A stretch of DNA of 60,000 bases from Owenia fusiformis (GCA_903813345.2 CAIIXF020000009.1:7374030-7434029); one strand, 5' to 3'. Shown: positions 15,301 to 23,892, counted from the first letter of the stretch. The notes: a model not told the origin generated them from the letters alone. A program made the numbers and translations.

Positions 15301-18300
15301 GCTTGTATTGAAACCTTCAGTAACAAATTTCCATATAACTGTTCCAGTGTATGCAAAATTTCATTGATGGCACTTGTCTAGTTTAGGAGAAATTGATTAC
15401 TTCAATGGTCTCCTTTTTTTCCGGTCACCCTGTAATTCTTAAGGACAATCTGATCTTTCTACAACATTGATGACCATGTGCTTTTTCAGATGAACATTAC
15501 TCATTCCAAACACAGTCATAATCTTTTTTTTCATAAAAGCTGCTTTAGTGTACCCAGATTATTAATTGAGTGTTAATTTTTCTTTAGAATGTATAGGTAT
15601 TAAATAACGAGCAGTCTTATTTTCACAATTGCAAAAAAATGCAGATTAGCCTTAATAACAATAGAACCTACTAAGTGGAACATCTCTATAAGTGGAACAG
15701 CTCAAGTGGAACACATTTTCAAAGTCCCATTTAAAAACTCATTGACTTTATGTAAATTGAACCTTTGAAAATGGAACACCTCCAAACTTGAACATTGAAC
15801 ATGTCATAATGAAAAGTTAACCTGTGAAAGTGGAACATTGAATTTTCAAAAATGTACATTTATAGTATATGATACTAGTATAAGATCAACATAGAGGATG
15901 TGATATAGCCATACTGCTACTACTGCCTAAAAACCTACTTAGAAAATATTTTTGAAGTTATATATAATAGTCCCTGATCTGGTCCCTCAGAAAAAGATTC
16001 GTTGTCCGGTACTTTCCCACAAAAATGATTTCGTTTTAATCCCAATGACCTAATTTCGTTTTGGATGTGTTCATAATTGATAAAAGTAACTATTTCCATG
16101 CTATATTCAATGAAACCTTTGAGGGCATCTTTAGGTACATGGGGTAACGGATCCTTTCAAAAATGTATATGTATAGTACATAATATTAGTATAAGATCAA
16201 CATAGAGGATGTGATATAGCCATACTGCTACTACTGCCTAAAAAACCTAAGTTAGAAAGTATTTTTGAAATTATGTATTGTTTTCTTTACAATGTTTTTT
16301 CAATAAAGTGTTTTCAGAGTTCTAATTTAATCATCTAATAATTGACTACCCAGTTTTCCGTAAGTTTAAACAATGATTCCTGCAAATGATATGAGAGAAT
16401 TTTGCAGGTCAAATGATAATTCTGATCTGCTGGACTTCCTTCCGAAAAATTAGGATATGAAAGCATTCAAAAAAATATTATAATGGTACTTCATGCAGTT
16501 CCCTTTCATTTGTGTAAACATCAATAATGATGCATCGCTACACTCCTTGAGTCAAAAGTGGTGCATATTGGGAAGGGACATTGACTTTGGACTGATGGAT
16601 GGGCTTGGTAGTTGGTGCTCTTGCATCGTCAGCAGGTAGCGTGTTCATTACATTGCTTGCATAATTCATTAGTTTCTATTCTACAGTTTATGTAAATGCA
16701 ATGCCACACAGTGCCTATCAATAGCCACATTAAACAGTAAAGAGCATAACAGCCAATCACCCAGGCCCATAGCCAGTTTTTGCCAATGGGGGCTCAATTT
16801 TCAAAAAATTCCAGGGGGTTTACATTTGACTACATGGGCCAAAAATCACTTGAAAAGTGCTCAAAATGGTGAAAAACTGCTTAAACCCCCCTAGCCCCCC
16901 TGGCTATAGGCCTGCACTAATATGAAATGTTAAGGAAATACGTATGGAGAAAAACCAGGAGAGATGGTAGTTCAGCATATCTGAAGTATTTTTCTGCCTG
17001 ACCATATATGGTCATGAAGGGGCATATAACAGTGAAGCACATCATCCGATCCCCATACCTACATTCACCATATATAAACAAGCAAACGTACATACATATG
17101 ATAACTTCACTTTCATTTCCTTGAATTGACTTCAACTAAGAACTCTTATTGATAAGATATGCATTGTATTATTTACCTGTGTTGTAATGTCCCAGCCATT
17201 GATAGCGCAGTCAAACGAAATGGAATCTCCCACAGCGGCAGTCTCAATCCTTCCGGTGCTGCTGAATGAGGGGATCCCTATAAGTGACACCATATACATA
17301 GATTAGAATCATTCAATAACAAGCCTGTAGCCAGCTTTTGCCGAGGGGATTCAGTCTTAAAAGACTCCAAGAGGTTAAAGTTGACAATTTTGGCAAAGTT
17401 ATTTTGGGCCAAAATTTTGTAAATTGTGAAATACAGCTTGATATTGAACAAATATTTGGCTATGGGGCGTTTACCCCTCTGGCTACGGGCCCGAATAATT
17501 CATATATTGTCTCTGTATTCTTGAATGATGGTTATATCATATGTTATGTACCACCATTTAAAGTTATTTAGGACGTCTACCCCAATGTGGGATGAGTGGG
17601 ATTTTAATTCAACGTAACATTTGATTAAAAAATCTTTTAGAGTTTGAGTTTTGATATTTGAATAGCCCACCCCAAGCAAGAGAATGGAGAATGAGTTACA
17701 TGTTTAGTCATCGAGTTTTGGTCTTTTGAGTATTTCACTGCCTGATTGAGTATTATGATATAAGGAAAATAGTTGGTAGGTCTTTTTGGAAATGGGTTCA
17801 GTAAATCATGTTTGATTTCAATGCATCAAACTCCTACTTTGGACTGATTTCAAAAACGGAGGCAAAATTTCACATGTGCATGTATATGAAACTGAAGAAA
17901 CTGATGAAATAAAATGGTAGATGTTATAAACTAAAACTAAACAATCTTTTTAAAAGTCACAAATGATCTAACTGAAGAAACATGTTTTTAAAGTAAAACC
18001 ACTTGAATAAAGTTGAACAATCAAAGATATGCCACCAATATAATGCAGTGGTCACTCCAGGTGGGTGCAAAATTCTAATTTTCACAATTCAGACTAAAAT
18101 TGGTCAAAATATGCCAATTTTTCATGATTTTTCTCATTTTCAAAAAGATTTTCAGGTGGGTGCTAGCGGCCTTTTTTCAAAATCTTAGGTGGTTGTTGCG
18201 CCTGCTTGCTTTAATGCTGGGGAGATCACCGTAATAGAATAAAATAAACAGCGAGATGGAAGGACAGAGACAGATATAGTAAATGACATCAATGAATCAC

Positions 18301-19493
18301 CCATGTGAGCTAATAAGAAATGAGGTGTATTTCCAATAGGCTCACAGCATTGATCTAAGTAAATGAAACCTATGTAAACATTCCTATATAGTTTAAAAAA
18401 ATCCTGAATCGATTACCATTTTCATCTCTATGTACCTTGTATAGTAATCAATAGCCTCCCCCAGTGATAAAGGAGGGGAAGGAAAGTCAAAGGATGCAAG
18501 GTCTTTGTTCTCAATCTCCCTTGCAGTGTTCTCAATTATGAAGTTCAATTATAAAGATGAGAATATGCGAGGTTGATGAATTGATGTGGAGAAATGAAAG
18601 AAGGGCCTGAACTTAAGCAGAGAAAGTCTTGGCATGAACAAGAGCTTTAAAAGAGAGTTCTACATAATGCCTCCTTGTAATGTTTATTGTAATCTATGTC
18701 ATTGGATAAGACCTATTATACAGCCACATCGGCCTGAACTGAAAAGTACATACTTTCACATGTCTTGGCCTGAAAGGAAGAGTATCTGCAATGAATTGAA
18801 CAGAAAAGTACATGCAAGGGTGTTGTCCTTGAAAAGATGACCAATGATGAATGACCAATAGATGAACAGGCTAGTTGGAGGGTCAGTGGTTTCATTAGCA
18901 GCAGGCAACAGGCAATTTTCACCAGTTGTTTTCACAGAATCACCTGTTGTTTTTAATGACTTTTCAACTTTTCCATTTTAAATTTATGATTTCCCTTAAT
19001 TTTGCCTGTTGTTTTCATTTACTAGCCTGTTGTGAGAAATTCTTGTGAAATCCCTCAGAGTTGACCTAAAATAAACTTTTATCCCAAAATCATTACAATT
19101 TTTCCAATATTACAAATGAATATATGGTCATATTCCATTGTGAGAAGAACTAATGAAGAAATAATGGTGGAGCAAGAATTGAATCTCACGTAAACTGGCA
19201 CTACAGTGATCTCCCCAGCATTAAAGCAAGTAGGCACAGCACCCACCTGAAAATCCATTTGCACCCACTTGAAAATGAGAAAAATCATGAAAAATGGCGA
19301 GATTTTGACCAATTTTGGTCTGAATTGTGAAAATGAGAATTTTGTACCAACTTGAGAAAAAAACCTTTGGAGATCACTGCACTCAATAAAAAATGTAAAT
19401 CTTACCTGTTACTATTGGAAGCATTACCATGACGACAAATAGCATAGAGACTGCAGCCATTGGACCTTGCTGGTGCTGTTTATAGCGAACCAT
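239..19493 (-). CDS. Ig / (DB-DB-FN3)x3 modular secreted or surface protein, 5' and middle part
   Basis: This is a multi-exon gene read right to left and cut by the left window edge. Sixteen coding exons (listed separately) join in phase into 808 codons plus one base: signal peptide (1-30), an Ig-like domain (about 40-150), DB1 (167-209), DB2 (210-260), FN3-1 (261-373), DB3 (374-417), DB4 (418-468), FN3-2 (469-586), DB5 (587-627), DB6 (628-683), FN3-3 (684-782) and a linker (783-808). The DB module is a six-cysteine domain starting with a CC pair, known from nematode proteins that also carry Ig and FN3 domains. By that precedent the product is probably secreted or membrane-anchored and acts in adhesion or ligand binding; this role is inferred. 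The acceptor three bases before the ATG implies at least one upstream non-coding exon. The C terminus, and any membrane segment, lie outside the window. Confidence 0.85.
610..748 (-). CDS. Exon: FN3 domain 3, C-terminal half
   Basis: Phase 0 in, phase 1 out. It completes FN3-3 with VQNLEPSTYYKMFVVAVSQT, then GGLSQAT. Acceptor TTACAG and donor GTAAGT are both good. Confidence 0.86.
906..1010 (+). repeat. Dispersed repeat, CACCTGCCATTTGTTACAG family
   Basis: An intronic copy of a dispersed repeat with the cores ATTAACATGCAAAATG, CACCTGCCATTTGTTACAG and AAAGTTGGAGACTATAACAA. Other copies lie near 21373-21512, 22641-22706, 42008-42130 and, reversed, 53517-53632. Full copies end in a tract like CACCACTTTGGGTGGT, a small hairpin. 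I cannot name the family. Confidence 0.6.
1266..1423 (-). CDS. Exon: FN3 domain 3, N-terminal half
   Basis: Phase 1 in, phase 0 out. It encodes LPGMPRDFHIESATSHTISL, then SWVEPG and EYWFYYGQTDL, strands A to C of an FN3 domain. Donor GTATGG follows DSMEK. Confidence 0.86.
1591..1737. repeat. Foldback MITE-like hairpin in intron
   Basis: The ends read TAAGTTTGGCAACTGGA and its reverse complement TCCAGTTGCCAAACTTA, and pairing continues imperfectly inward (GGATAAAGCC against GGCTTTGATCC). A relative of one end (GTTGCCAAACTTATG) recurs at about 59345, so this is a dispersed family. Confidence 0.65.
1817..1984 (-). CDS. Exon: DB module 6
   Basis: A symmetric phase 1-1 exon of 56 codons with acceptor TTTTAG and donor GTAAGT. 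Long form: DGRDHRSCCMARQIPDKC, then QFC, ADCL and KSCFFEG. Its lead (DGRDH) closely resembles that of DB2 (DGRNH). Confidence 0.87.
2556..2678 (-). CDS. Exon: DB module 5
   Basis: A symmetric phase 1-1 exon of 41 codons with acceptor TTTCAG and donor GTACAG. Short form: DCCVKNGISESCQSLC, then IACA and LLACG. The end (LLACGAG) matches the end of DB1 (LLKCGAG), as expected if the first DB of each pair is homologous. Confidence 0.86.
2755..2850. repeat. Cluster of CTGTACAG / AACAGT palindromic words
   Basis: An intronic 95-bp stretch made largely of overlapping short palindromes (CTGTACAGCACTGTACAG, then ACTGTTCAGAACTGT). It looks like a degenerate short tandem repeat and has no coding potential. 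Confidence 0.5.
3244..3442 (-). CDS. Exon: FN3 domain 2, C-terminal half plus Pro/Thr linker
   Basis: Phase 0 in, phase 1 out. It completes FN3-2 with LKPGTLYEVQVQAANSRGSS, then a linker rich in Pro and Thr (GTETPHPTLAPH). Donor GTGAGT is at 3243-3238. Confidence 0.87.
3741..3895 (-). CDS. Exon: FN3 domain 2, N-terminal half
   Basis: Phase 1 in, phase 0 out. It encodes GVPQSVKLVDVSTTTAELSW followed by SPPADNPTKVKWYLVQF, the strand A to C part of an FN3 domain. Donor GTATAC follows VQ. The intron falls inside the domain at the same relative place and phase as in FN3-3. Confidence 0.87.
4434..4622 (+). repeat. Poly-T followed by GGAACGGTGTCGAAACGGTG tandem repeats
   Basis: A T tract of about 20 bases is followed by degenerate tandem copies of a 22-bp unit built on GGAACGGTGTC and AAACGGTGCC. 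It lies in the intron between DB4 and FN3-2. It is unusually GC-rich and CpG-rich for the region. Confidence 0.7.
4665..4817 (-). CDS. Exon: DB module 4
   Basis: A symmetric phase 1-1 exon of 51 codons with acceptor ATGTAG and donor GTAAGT. It is the long form: SKNHSVCC, then CTQLC, LKCL and AECF. Its exon length is identical to that of DB2, supporting descent of both from the same position of a duplicated unit. Confidence 0.87.
5050..5275. repeat. GGGTCGGGT-ended inverted repeat in intron
   Basis: The left side carries GGGGTCGGGTCTC and GGTCAGGTCAGGTCA; the right side carries CCAACCCGTG and CCCAAACCCGACCC. The ends are roughly inverted copies, suggesting a small foldback or MITE remnant in the intron between DB3 and DB4. 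Confidence 0.4.
5477..5608 (-). CDS. Exon: DB module 3
   Basis: A symmetric phase 1-1 exon of 44 codons with acceptor TTTCAG and donor GTAGGT. It contains no Met, so ORF callers miss it. The translation has CCARSGVSVTCQRVLC, then GACLK and IGCF: six cysteines in DB spacing, short form like DB1 and DB5. Confidence 0.85.
5684..6103. repeat. 39-bp minisatellite, about ten copies
   Basis: Tandem copies of a 39-bp unit built on CCTGGCCCACTCTGTACATA and TCCAAAAGAAGTAGGCCTA. The central copies are nearly identical and the outer ones diverged. Because 39 is a multiple of three, the minus strand has an accidental repetitive open frame; it lies in an intron between FN3-1 and DB3 and is not coding. Copy number is probably polymorphic. 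Confidence 0.93.
6208..6546 (-). CDS. Exon: fibronectin type III domain 1
   Basis: A single phase 1-1 exon of 113 codons encodes a complete FN3 domain: a Pro-rich start (LPRPPTAV), ISLQWSAP (strand B Trp), LTGYRIFYQ (strand C), LNPSTEYSLYVTALNERGSS (the Tyr corner and strand F) and a tail. Donor GTGAGT is at 6207-6202. Unlike the other two FN3 domains of this gene, it has no internal intron. Confidence 0.9.
6776..7084. mobile_element. 309-bp mariner-type MITE with TA target duplication
   Basis: The ends CAGGGTGGTCAAAAAATG and (reverse complement) CAGGGTGGTCCAAAAAGG are flanked on both sides by TA, the hallmark of Tc1/mariner insertion. It has no transposase and lies in the intron before DB2. 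A GGCCCGTAGCCAG-family repeat (6837-7014) is nested inside. One end of the same family is seen at about 37430-37452. Confidence 0.8.
6837..7014. mobile_element. CAGGCCCGTAGCC repeat, copy nested in a MITE
   Basis: This copy runs from CAGGCCCGCAG to CCTGGCTCAAGCCTG, with the shared core about TTTTTCACCATTTTGAGCAC and GGGCCAAAATTGTCAAATG. It is inserted in the mariner-type MITE at 6776-7084, so the family was active after that MITE arrived. Confidence 0.7.
7112..7264 (-). CDS. Exon: DB module 2
   Basis: A symmetric phase 1-1 exon of 51 codons with donor GTAAGG. It is the long form of the module: a short lead (DGRNHAR) precedes the CC pair, followed by CIDLC, DICL and VVSCF. It pairs with DB1 as the second member of a DB-DB unit. 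The lead resembles those of DB4 and DB6. Confidence 0.87.
7646..7774 (-). CDS. Exon: DB module 1
   Basis: A symmetric phase 1-1 exon of 43 codons between acceptor ATTCCAG and donor GTGAGA. It encodes KCCKDAEVSAQCLPIC and three further segments ending in LLKCG, giving the six-cysteine DB pattern CC-C-C-C-C. It is the short form of the module, in which the CC pair follows the splice junction at once. Confidence 0.87.
7850..8019 (+). pseudogene. Relic of a mariner/IS630-type transposase C-terminus
   Basis: The plus frame shows CRRHIAKSRQQGAYSEHI, resembling the Cys-x-x-Gly-x-Tyr-Phe-Glu end of mariner-type transposases, and the segment ends with CCACCCTGTT, like a degraded TIR. The rest of the transposase is absent. 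Confidence 0.4.
8449..8758 (-). CDS. Exon: second half of Ig-like domain
   Basis: It encodes the end of an Ig domain with the strand-F signature DVTDHGVYVC (Cys130 of the assembled protein), then a proline-rich linker (PPTSEP), and ends at a consensus donor in phase 1. The start is ambiguous. Two AG dinucleotides lie six bases apart, and the nearer one (exon from 8763) would be out of phase with the preceding exon. I chose 8758 because it restores phase 0 and leaves 76 residues between the two cysteines, a size that fits a V-type Ig domain. Two extra cysteines sit in the middle. A further small exon in the 8.4-kb intron cannot be excluded. Confidence 0.72.
9564..9895 (+). pseudogene. Frameshifted Crypton/DUF3504-type (ZMYM/KIAA1958-like) N-terminal relic
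   Basis: Starting at the ATG at 9564 the frame reads MADGKRFKSLNFDEKNDIL. After the A-run at 9657-9660 the homologous reading moves to another frame: SWNIFKCYVDEKDI, then LDGILEDFFLELRTKDGEYY and KSASLQ. The order (W, F and E-K, then L-x-x-F-x-x-E-x-R-x-x-D-G-x-x-Y-x-x-x-S-L) is what I know from the N-terminal part of DUF3504 proteins, which descend from Crypton tyrosine recombinases. No catalytic tyrosine-recombinase region follows. It lies in the 8.4-kb intron, opposite to the host gene. Assignment is from memory of the family. Confidence 0.55.
9954..10135. mobile_element. CAGGCCCGTAGCC repeat copy
   Basis: An intronic copy running from CAGGCCCTTAGCCAGG to CTGGCTATGGGCCTG, with the internal TGCAGTTTTTCACCATT and AAAGTTGTCAAAAGTGAG. 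The outer 12-14 bases are inverted repeats. Confidence 0.7.
11620..12099. mobile_element. TIR element with internal GTGGAACACCTCT repeats
   Basis: Fifteen-base perfect terminal inverted repeats (ACAGTAAAACCTGTC and GACAGGTTTTACTGT) enclose about 450 bp in which GAACACCTCT-like words recur irregularly. It encodes nothing. Related GTGGAACA fragments lie at 15664-15840 and 49718-49780. Confidence 0.72.
12518..12862 (+). other. Unassigned 114-codon open frame in intron
   Basis: An open frame on the plus strand with no recognisable domain. A Ser/Gly/Glu-rich segment (SEEGGTSSGGLGSEDDG) is its only feature. It lies opposite to the host gene inside the 8.4-kb intron, without evident splice sites or promoter. 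It is probably fortuitous or part of an unrecognised element. Confidence 0.15.
12876..12976. repeat. 101-bp foldback hairpin with C/G tracts
   Basis: The left arm GTAGTCTTGGTTCAAGAT plus a C tract pairs with a G tract plus GGGTCTTGAAGCAAGACTAC on the right. The loop is about 25 bases. It resembles the larger hairpin at 24643-24794, which also has C and G tracts in its stem. Confidence 0.7.
14440..15432. mobile_element. Palindromic element from two inverted mariner-type 3' ends
   Basis: TA-flanked ends read CAGGGTGACCGGAAAAAAAG and its reverse complement. The arms (about 14440-14830 and 15030-15432) are inverted copies of each other. Each arm, read towards its own terminus, encodes the same transposase C-terminal block: PADFFLYGYLKDNLYQNNPQ on the plus strand at about 15070 and PPDFFLWGNFKDNVYQNNPE on the minus strand at about 14800. 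It is therefore an inverted dimer of the 3' part of a DDE element and lacks the catalytic core. Confidence 0.82.
15847..16278 (+). repeat. Direct duplication of about 118 bp, 311 bp apart
   Basis: Two copies (about 15847-15964 and 16158-16278) share GATCAACATAGAGGATGTGA and TAGCCATACTGCTACTACTG with only a few differences. The spacer is unremarkable. The flanking 15664-15840 belongs to the GTGGAACA family. Confidence 0.75.
16762..16914. mobile_element. CAGGCCCGTAGCC repeat copy
   Basis: This copy runs from CAGGCCCATAGCCAG to CTGGCTATAGGCCTG with the core in the opposite orientation to that at 42640 (GTGCTCAAAATGGTGAAAAA). The terminal 12 bases are nearly perfect inverted repeats. Confidence 0.75.
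17177..17277 (-). CDS. Exon: first half of Ig-like domain
   Basis: The acceptor TTATAG and donor GTAAAT flank 101 bases, phase 1 in and phase 0 out. The translation carries the strand-B signature of an Ig domain (VGDSISFDC, Cys53 of the assembled protein) followed by AINGWDITTQ. The next coding exon is 8.4 kb away, making this the largest intron of the gene in the window. Confidence 0.8.
17322..17493. mobile_element. CAGGCCCGTAGCC repeat copy, diverged
   Basis: A diverged copy immediately 5' of the Ig exon in the gene's direction (AGCCTGTAGCCAG to TGGCTACGGGCCCG). It lies about 45 bp from the splice acceptor. Confidence 0.65.
18046..18231. mobile_element. MITE with CAGTGATCTCCCCAG ends
   Basis: The ends (CAGTGGTCACTCCAGG and CTGGGGAGATCACCG) are inverted repeats, with GGTGGGTGC motifs just inside both. 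No coding capacity. Sister copies are at 19204-19379 and 49165-49340; an end fragment lies at 8191-8223. Confidence 0.7.
19204..19379. mobile_element. MITE with CAGTGATCTCCCCAG ends, copy in first coding intron
   Basis: CAGTGATCTCCCCAGCATT on the left and GGAGATCACTG on the right enclose 150 bp with CATGAAAAATGGCGAGATTT inside. It lies only 27 bp from the donor of the signal-peptide exon. Confidence 0.72.
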
Positions 19494-19496
19494 AGT
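19406..19496 (-). CDS. Exon: start codon and signal peptide
   Basis: The ATG is at 19493-19491, three bases after a good acceptor (pyrimidine tract then CAG, ending at 19497), so the exon holds only three bases of 5' UTR. It encodes a short polar N-terminus containing KQHQQ, then a hydrophobic core (AVSMLFVVMVMLPIV) followed by TG: a typical signal peptide of about 29 residues. The donor GTAAG is at 19405-19401, phase 1. A second in-frame Met 11 residues in could also start a functional signal peptide. Confidence 0.85.
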
Positions 19497-20299
19497 CTGA
19501 AAGCAGGGTATATTGATGTTAATATTTTCATAAAATTTAAACATGTTTAAAACAAGGCATTAACAATCTGCTATTTGTGACAGGTACCAACCACCGACAA
19601 CAAAATTAATTGTTATTAATTATAACACTGTCACAAAGTGCTTAAATTCGCGAATGCAAGTTTTCCAAGTTTGTACCGTACAGAAACTAAAAAACATAAG
19701 ACATTTAATTGGCCAATTTTGATCCAGAAACCATTGTGAAATACAGCCTACTTTCAGTATGTTTATCTTTTTTAGCAAAGGAAATATGGTCAAAGTTAAT
19801 ATGACCAAAAACAAAATGTATGACATCTTCATTCATGTACTGCATCTACTTTGGTAGTCTCTGTGACCCCCACTATCTTGCCTACACCTTCTCACACCAG
19901 TGGGGTATAGTGGGGGGGGGGGGCTTAGAAGAGCTTGCAGCTGGACTACAAATTAAATCAGTAAATCAATTACATCACAGTAAAAACAACTCTAAAGTTA
20001 TCAGTATGTGGTCTAATTTGTTCAACAATTGCTATTTGACACCTAAGTTATTGCATCAAAATGCCAATAATATGTTGTATTGATCGATTAATGCTTTTAC
20101 GAGAGTTCTACATAATGCCTGCTTGTAATGCTTATTGTAATCTACGTGATTTGATGAGACCTGTTACACAGCCACGTTAAAAAGTTTCATCACAAACCAT
20201 TTAGACAGAGCCTTTTCACGAACCATTTTGCGCCTCTTTGTTAGAAATACTGTGTTGATCTTACTGCTTTGTGGCAGTATTACACAAATGCCTCATAAC

Positions 20300-20434
20300 C
20301 CATCCCCCTGGCCAATAGTTCTTTCAAAATCATGCAGTTTTTCACTATTCTGAGTACGGTCTAAGTGATTTTGCCCCGCTGGAATTTTAAAAAAAGAGCC
20401 CCCCCCCCTTGGCATATCCTGGTTACGAGCCTGA
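20300..20434. mobile_element. CAGGCCCGTAGCC repeat copy, 5'-truncated
   Basis: One side is incomplete (CCCTGGCCAATAGTTCTTTC) and the other ends GGTTACGAGCCTGA. It has the shared core CATGCAGTTTTTCACTATTC. Confidence 0.6.
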
Positions 20435-23400
20435 ATGTTTTGGTTGTTACAAAATTGCACAGTACTAGTTATGCACTCGGATATCATGACGAGACAAAAA
20501 CATGAGATGGCAGAACATGTGTATGTCTTAATCCCAGATTTTACATATACTTCTTTGGAATTTATTTCTGACTAAAAAATTTGATTTATATATTTTGTAT
20601 ATTTCGTTTTATGTTTATCTATTTTCATCAGTTAACAGTTAACCTAATATGGGTATGTACTAGTGGTGCAACTCGAATGCCAGTACTCGCCACTCACTCG
20701 TTGAACCTGTCCAAGATAGTTACTCGAGTACGTTTTTTCAAACTCGAGTAGGCATTGAATTCCCAAACAACGATCTCAAACCCCGGGAATGATCATTTTT
20801 GGATGCACTGAACGAAACATTGATTCCGGAAACAAAATGAAAATATTTAAAAACAAACAAAAAAACACAATTATGGCATGAATAACTACATTTATTCTCA
20901 CTAAATTGATACAAACTATATATAACATCAATAACATATAGAAGAAACAAAGAAATTGTATCTATTTGGTCTTCAAACAGTCGACTAGGAGAGTTTTTTA
21001 TTTTTTTAAATTTTTCCCTCATTTTTGCGAGTGGTACTCGATTACAGTGGCATTTTTGATTATGGGAAAAAATGAGTGAAAAATATATAATGGATTTATC
21101 TTCAACAAGTTCTAATAATTCATGGGTATATATTCTTTTGTTGGAAGGTGTTGGAGTTGTGGTACCATAAAAATGTTTAGCTGCGAGAGCTTGTCCTGGT
21201 CTGGAAAGCAATTTCGCTATTATTAACTTGTGTGCAGTAAAAAGACATTTTAGTTTGTATTTTATATGACCAATCTGTTTGAAAACACAGCTCAAATACA
21301 GCTGGAGAAATGTTTGATTAAAGAAATTTCATTATTTGTATATTTGAAATCTTGCTCATTCCATTCTAACTGAGCATTAACATGCAAAATGCACCACCTG
21401 CCATTTGTTACAGCTTCCAACAACCTACTGTGAAACACCAACCACCGAACAGTATCCACGAAAAAGTTGGAGACTTCAACAATATATCACCACTTCTGGT
21501 AGTGACATGATAACATTTTGATGTGAGTTGCACACTGATTTTTAGATGGAGTTAAAAGTACTGGAAAGGCGACTTTCAATTTGTGAATATCAGAAAGTGA
21601 TGTCATTCTTACCCAGGATTTTGGGATTTTGTTTGTATTTTGATATTCAATTTGTATCAGCTTATTCTAGCGCTGTAGCGATGCTGCCTGTATTTTTCAT
21701 GAAGGATATTCTTTAGGAGTTAAGGTCTTTTCAAATTTCCCCCTCATTAAATAAAATTTTGGTACCTAATTGAACAATTGGTGATACCTGTATTAGTAAG
21801 TTAAAAAATATATTGATATTTCAATCACAACATCGCCAAAGACAGTTGCACTCTTGAAACCACTTTCTTATTTTCATGAAATCGATATGTTCAATATTGA
21901 TATTATTTCCTGTCTACAATCTTGATCTGTCAAGATATTTCGCAACTGAAAGAACATATTTGTTTAACAGTATGACTAATTCAAGATATTTATATTTCTT
22001 AACCTTTTCAATTTATTTTTACCTTTACATTAGTGGTATACCATAGTCACAGTGCATTACAAGCATAACACGACACACTGCTAAATACATGTAAAACACG
22101 CAAGGACAAATATTTTCTTTGACATTCTTTGGCTTACATGCCCCATTTTACTCCATCATTTAAAGTCTGTTGGAAAAATGGCACAACCAGTACATCAGGT
22201 TCCAGTTGAAAATTTCGATTTGTGTGATACAAATAAAAAAGATTTCTTATGAATAGTCTTTGATTCCAAACACTCAAACAGAGCATGTGTTTTTCAGATC
22301 ATATGACTTCACTTATTTGAGGAAATGCACATCGTCTGTTCCCACGTTCAATCACTACGTCCTATTGTATGACAGGTTCGAAGCTTGATGAAGCAGGATG
22401 GGAAATGCAATCATGTTGATACTTTTAAAAAAGCCCAGACAAAAAGTTTGATAGACACAGATCTAATTTTTGTATCTGATATTTATGTCAATATAAGTAC
22501 ATGTACACTAAAATGTGAGTGTCACTTGAAATTAACTTAAACAGAATTAGAGTGGATTTAACACTTAAGGCATGTACATTCAACATAACTTTGCATATGT
22601 TCCTTCATTTAACTGTAAACAAAAAACAAAACAATTAAGGCATTAACAGGCGTTACCACCTGCCATTTGTTACAGACACTGAACAACAACCACCAAACGT
22701 CAACTTCATTTTTTATAACCAAAAAACTAAATTATGAGCAAAATAAAGATATCTTAAGAGACAAATCCAATGTTTTTCAGGGAAATGTACTAACCCTAAG
22801 CATTCTAATGACTTAGTTTTACTATATTTCCATGTGTTATTTTTAAACTTTTTTGTTCATTTTCATATTAGCAGGCTTTAAATGTACTTATATAAAGCCA
22901 CTCGTGTAAAATTGTATAACAATTATTTTTGCAATCAAGCAAGGCCAATGTACAAATACTGTACTTTAAATAAAATACTCAAACACACTTTATAATCAGT
23001 TTTGTTTTCTCGTTATAGTTGGATTACATCATCAGAATAATTGGATTCTATGCTTTCAAGAAATTCATTTTCCTTAAGCATTTGTCAGTAAAGCCAAACT
23101 GTTTCATCTCTAATAACTAATAATAGCTGCGCAATAGTTTTTTTCTAATTGTTTCATAGCAATTTCTAATCCATAATATCATGAGCTTTCAATTCTAATT
23201 GAAAGCCGATGATAATATCATTATCAATTTATGAGAAATATTAGGAAAATAAATCAATATAAAGTACTACTTTTTATTACATTTTAGTGTAGTATAAGAT
23301 ATGTTGTTCCTACATGTTAGAATATACCTGAAAACTAATAACCCCTAGCCCAAGTTATCAGTATTCATGTACAGTGTACATCACCCTAATATGAGGGTCT

Positions 23401-23554
23401 TTATTGATGTATATCCAGTATATTGAACAACAAATAAGACATACCTTAGTGACCTAAAATATTTCTTTAAATGTATTGTAGTTTTATACGTTAATAAGCA
23501 TATATATTAACATGTAAATGCTGAAGCCATTGCCAAAATTTAAGACAAACTTTT
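20435..23554. other. No gene recognised; scattered repeat fragments
   Basis: Contains a GTGGTGCAACTCGA sequence near 20667 that resembles a hAT-type terminus, a minus-strand open frame of 185 codons (20738-21295) that I cannot assign, and copies of the CACCTGCCATTTGTTACAG repeat near 21373-21512 and 22641-22706. The rest is AT-rich and shows nothing I recognise. A first exon or promoter of the left-hand gene could lie here, but I cannot locate it. Confidence 0.5.
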
Positions 23555-23892
23555 CATGAACTTGATCAGATAAGATGTTATCATCAAAAGAATCATGGTC
23601 CATGATACAATATAACATGGTCCTTGAATACAGTGATTGGTCCCTGAGAACCAGTGATGTAAGTACTACTTACAAATTTATTGTTATATCCTCTGCGCTT
23701 TGGTAATCCTAAAGCCAATCATTTCATGAACTTGATCAGATAAAAGGGCCATAAGATGTTATCATCAATACAATATACAGTGTACTTGTGTTGGCCACTA
23801 AGAACCGTGACCACCTCATATAAGTATTTCCCCACGATTATTTCACTTACCTAAGATATTGTTATCCCTTTGTAACTGTTTTGGTAATCCTT
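23555..23892 (+). repeat. Direct duplication of about 165 bp
   Basis: Two adjacent diverged copies, each with TTTCATGAACTTGATCAGAT near the start, AAGATGTTATCATCAA in the middle and TTTGGTAATCCT at the end. Non-coding. Confidence 0.65.
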
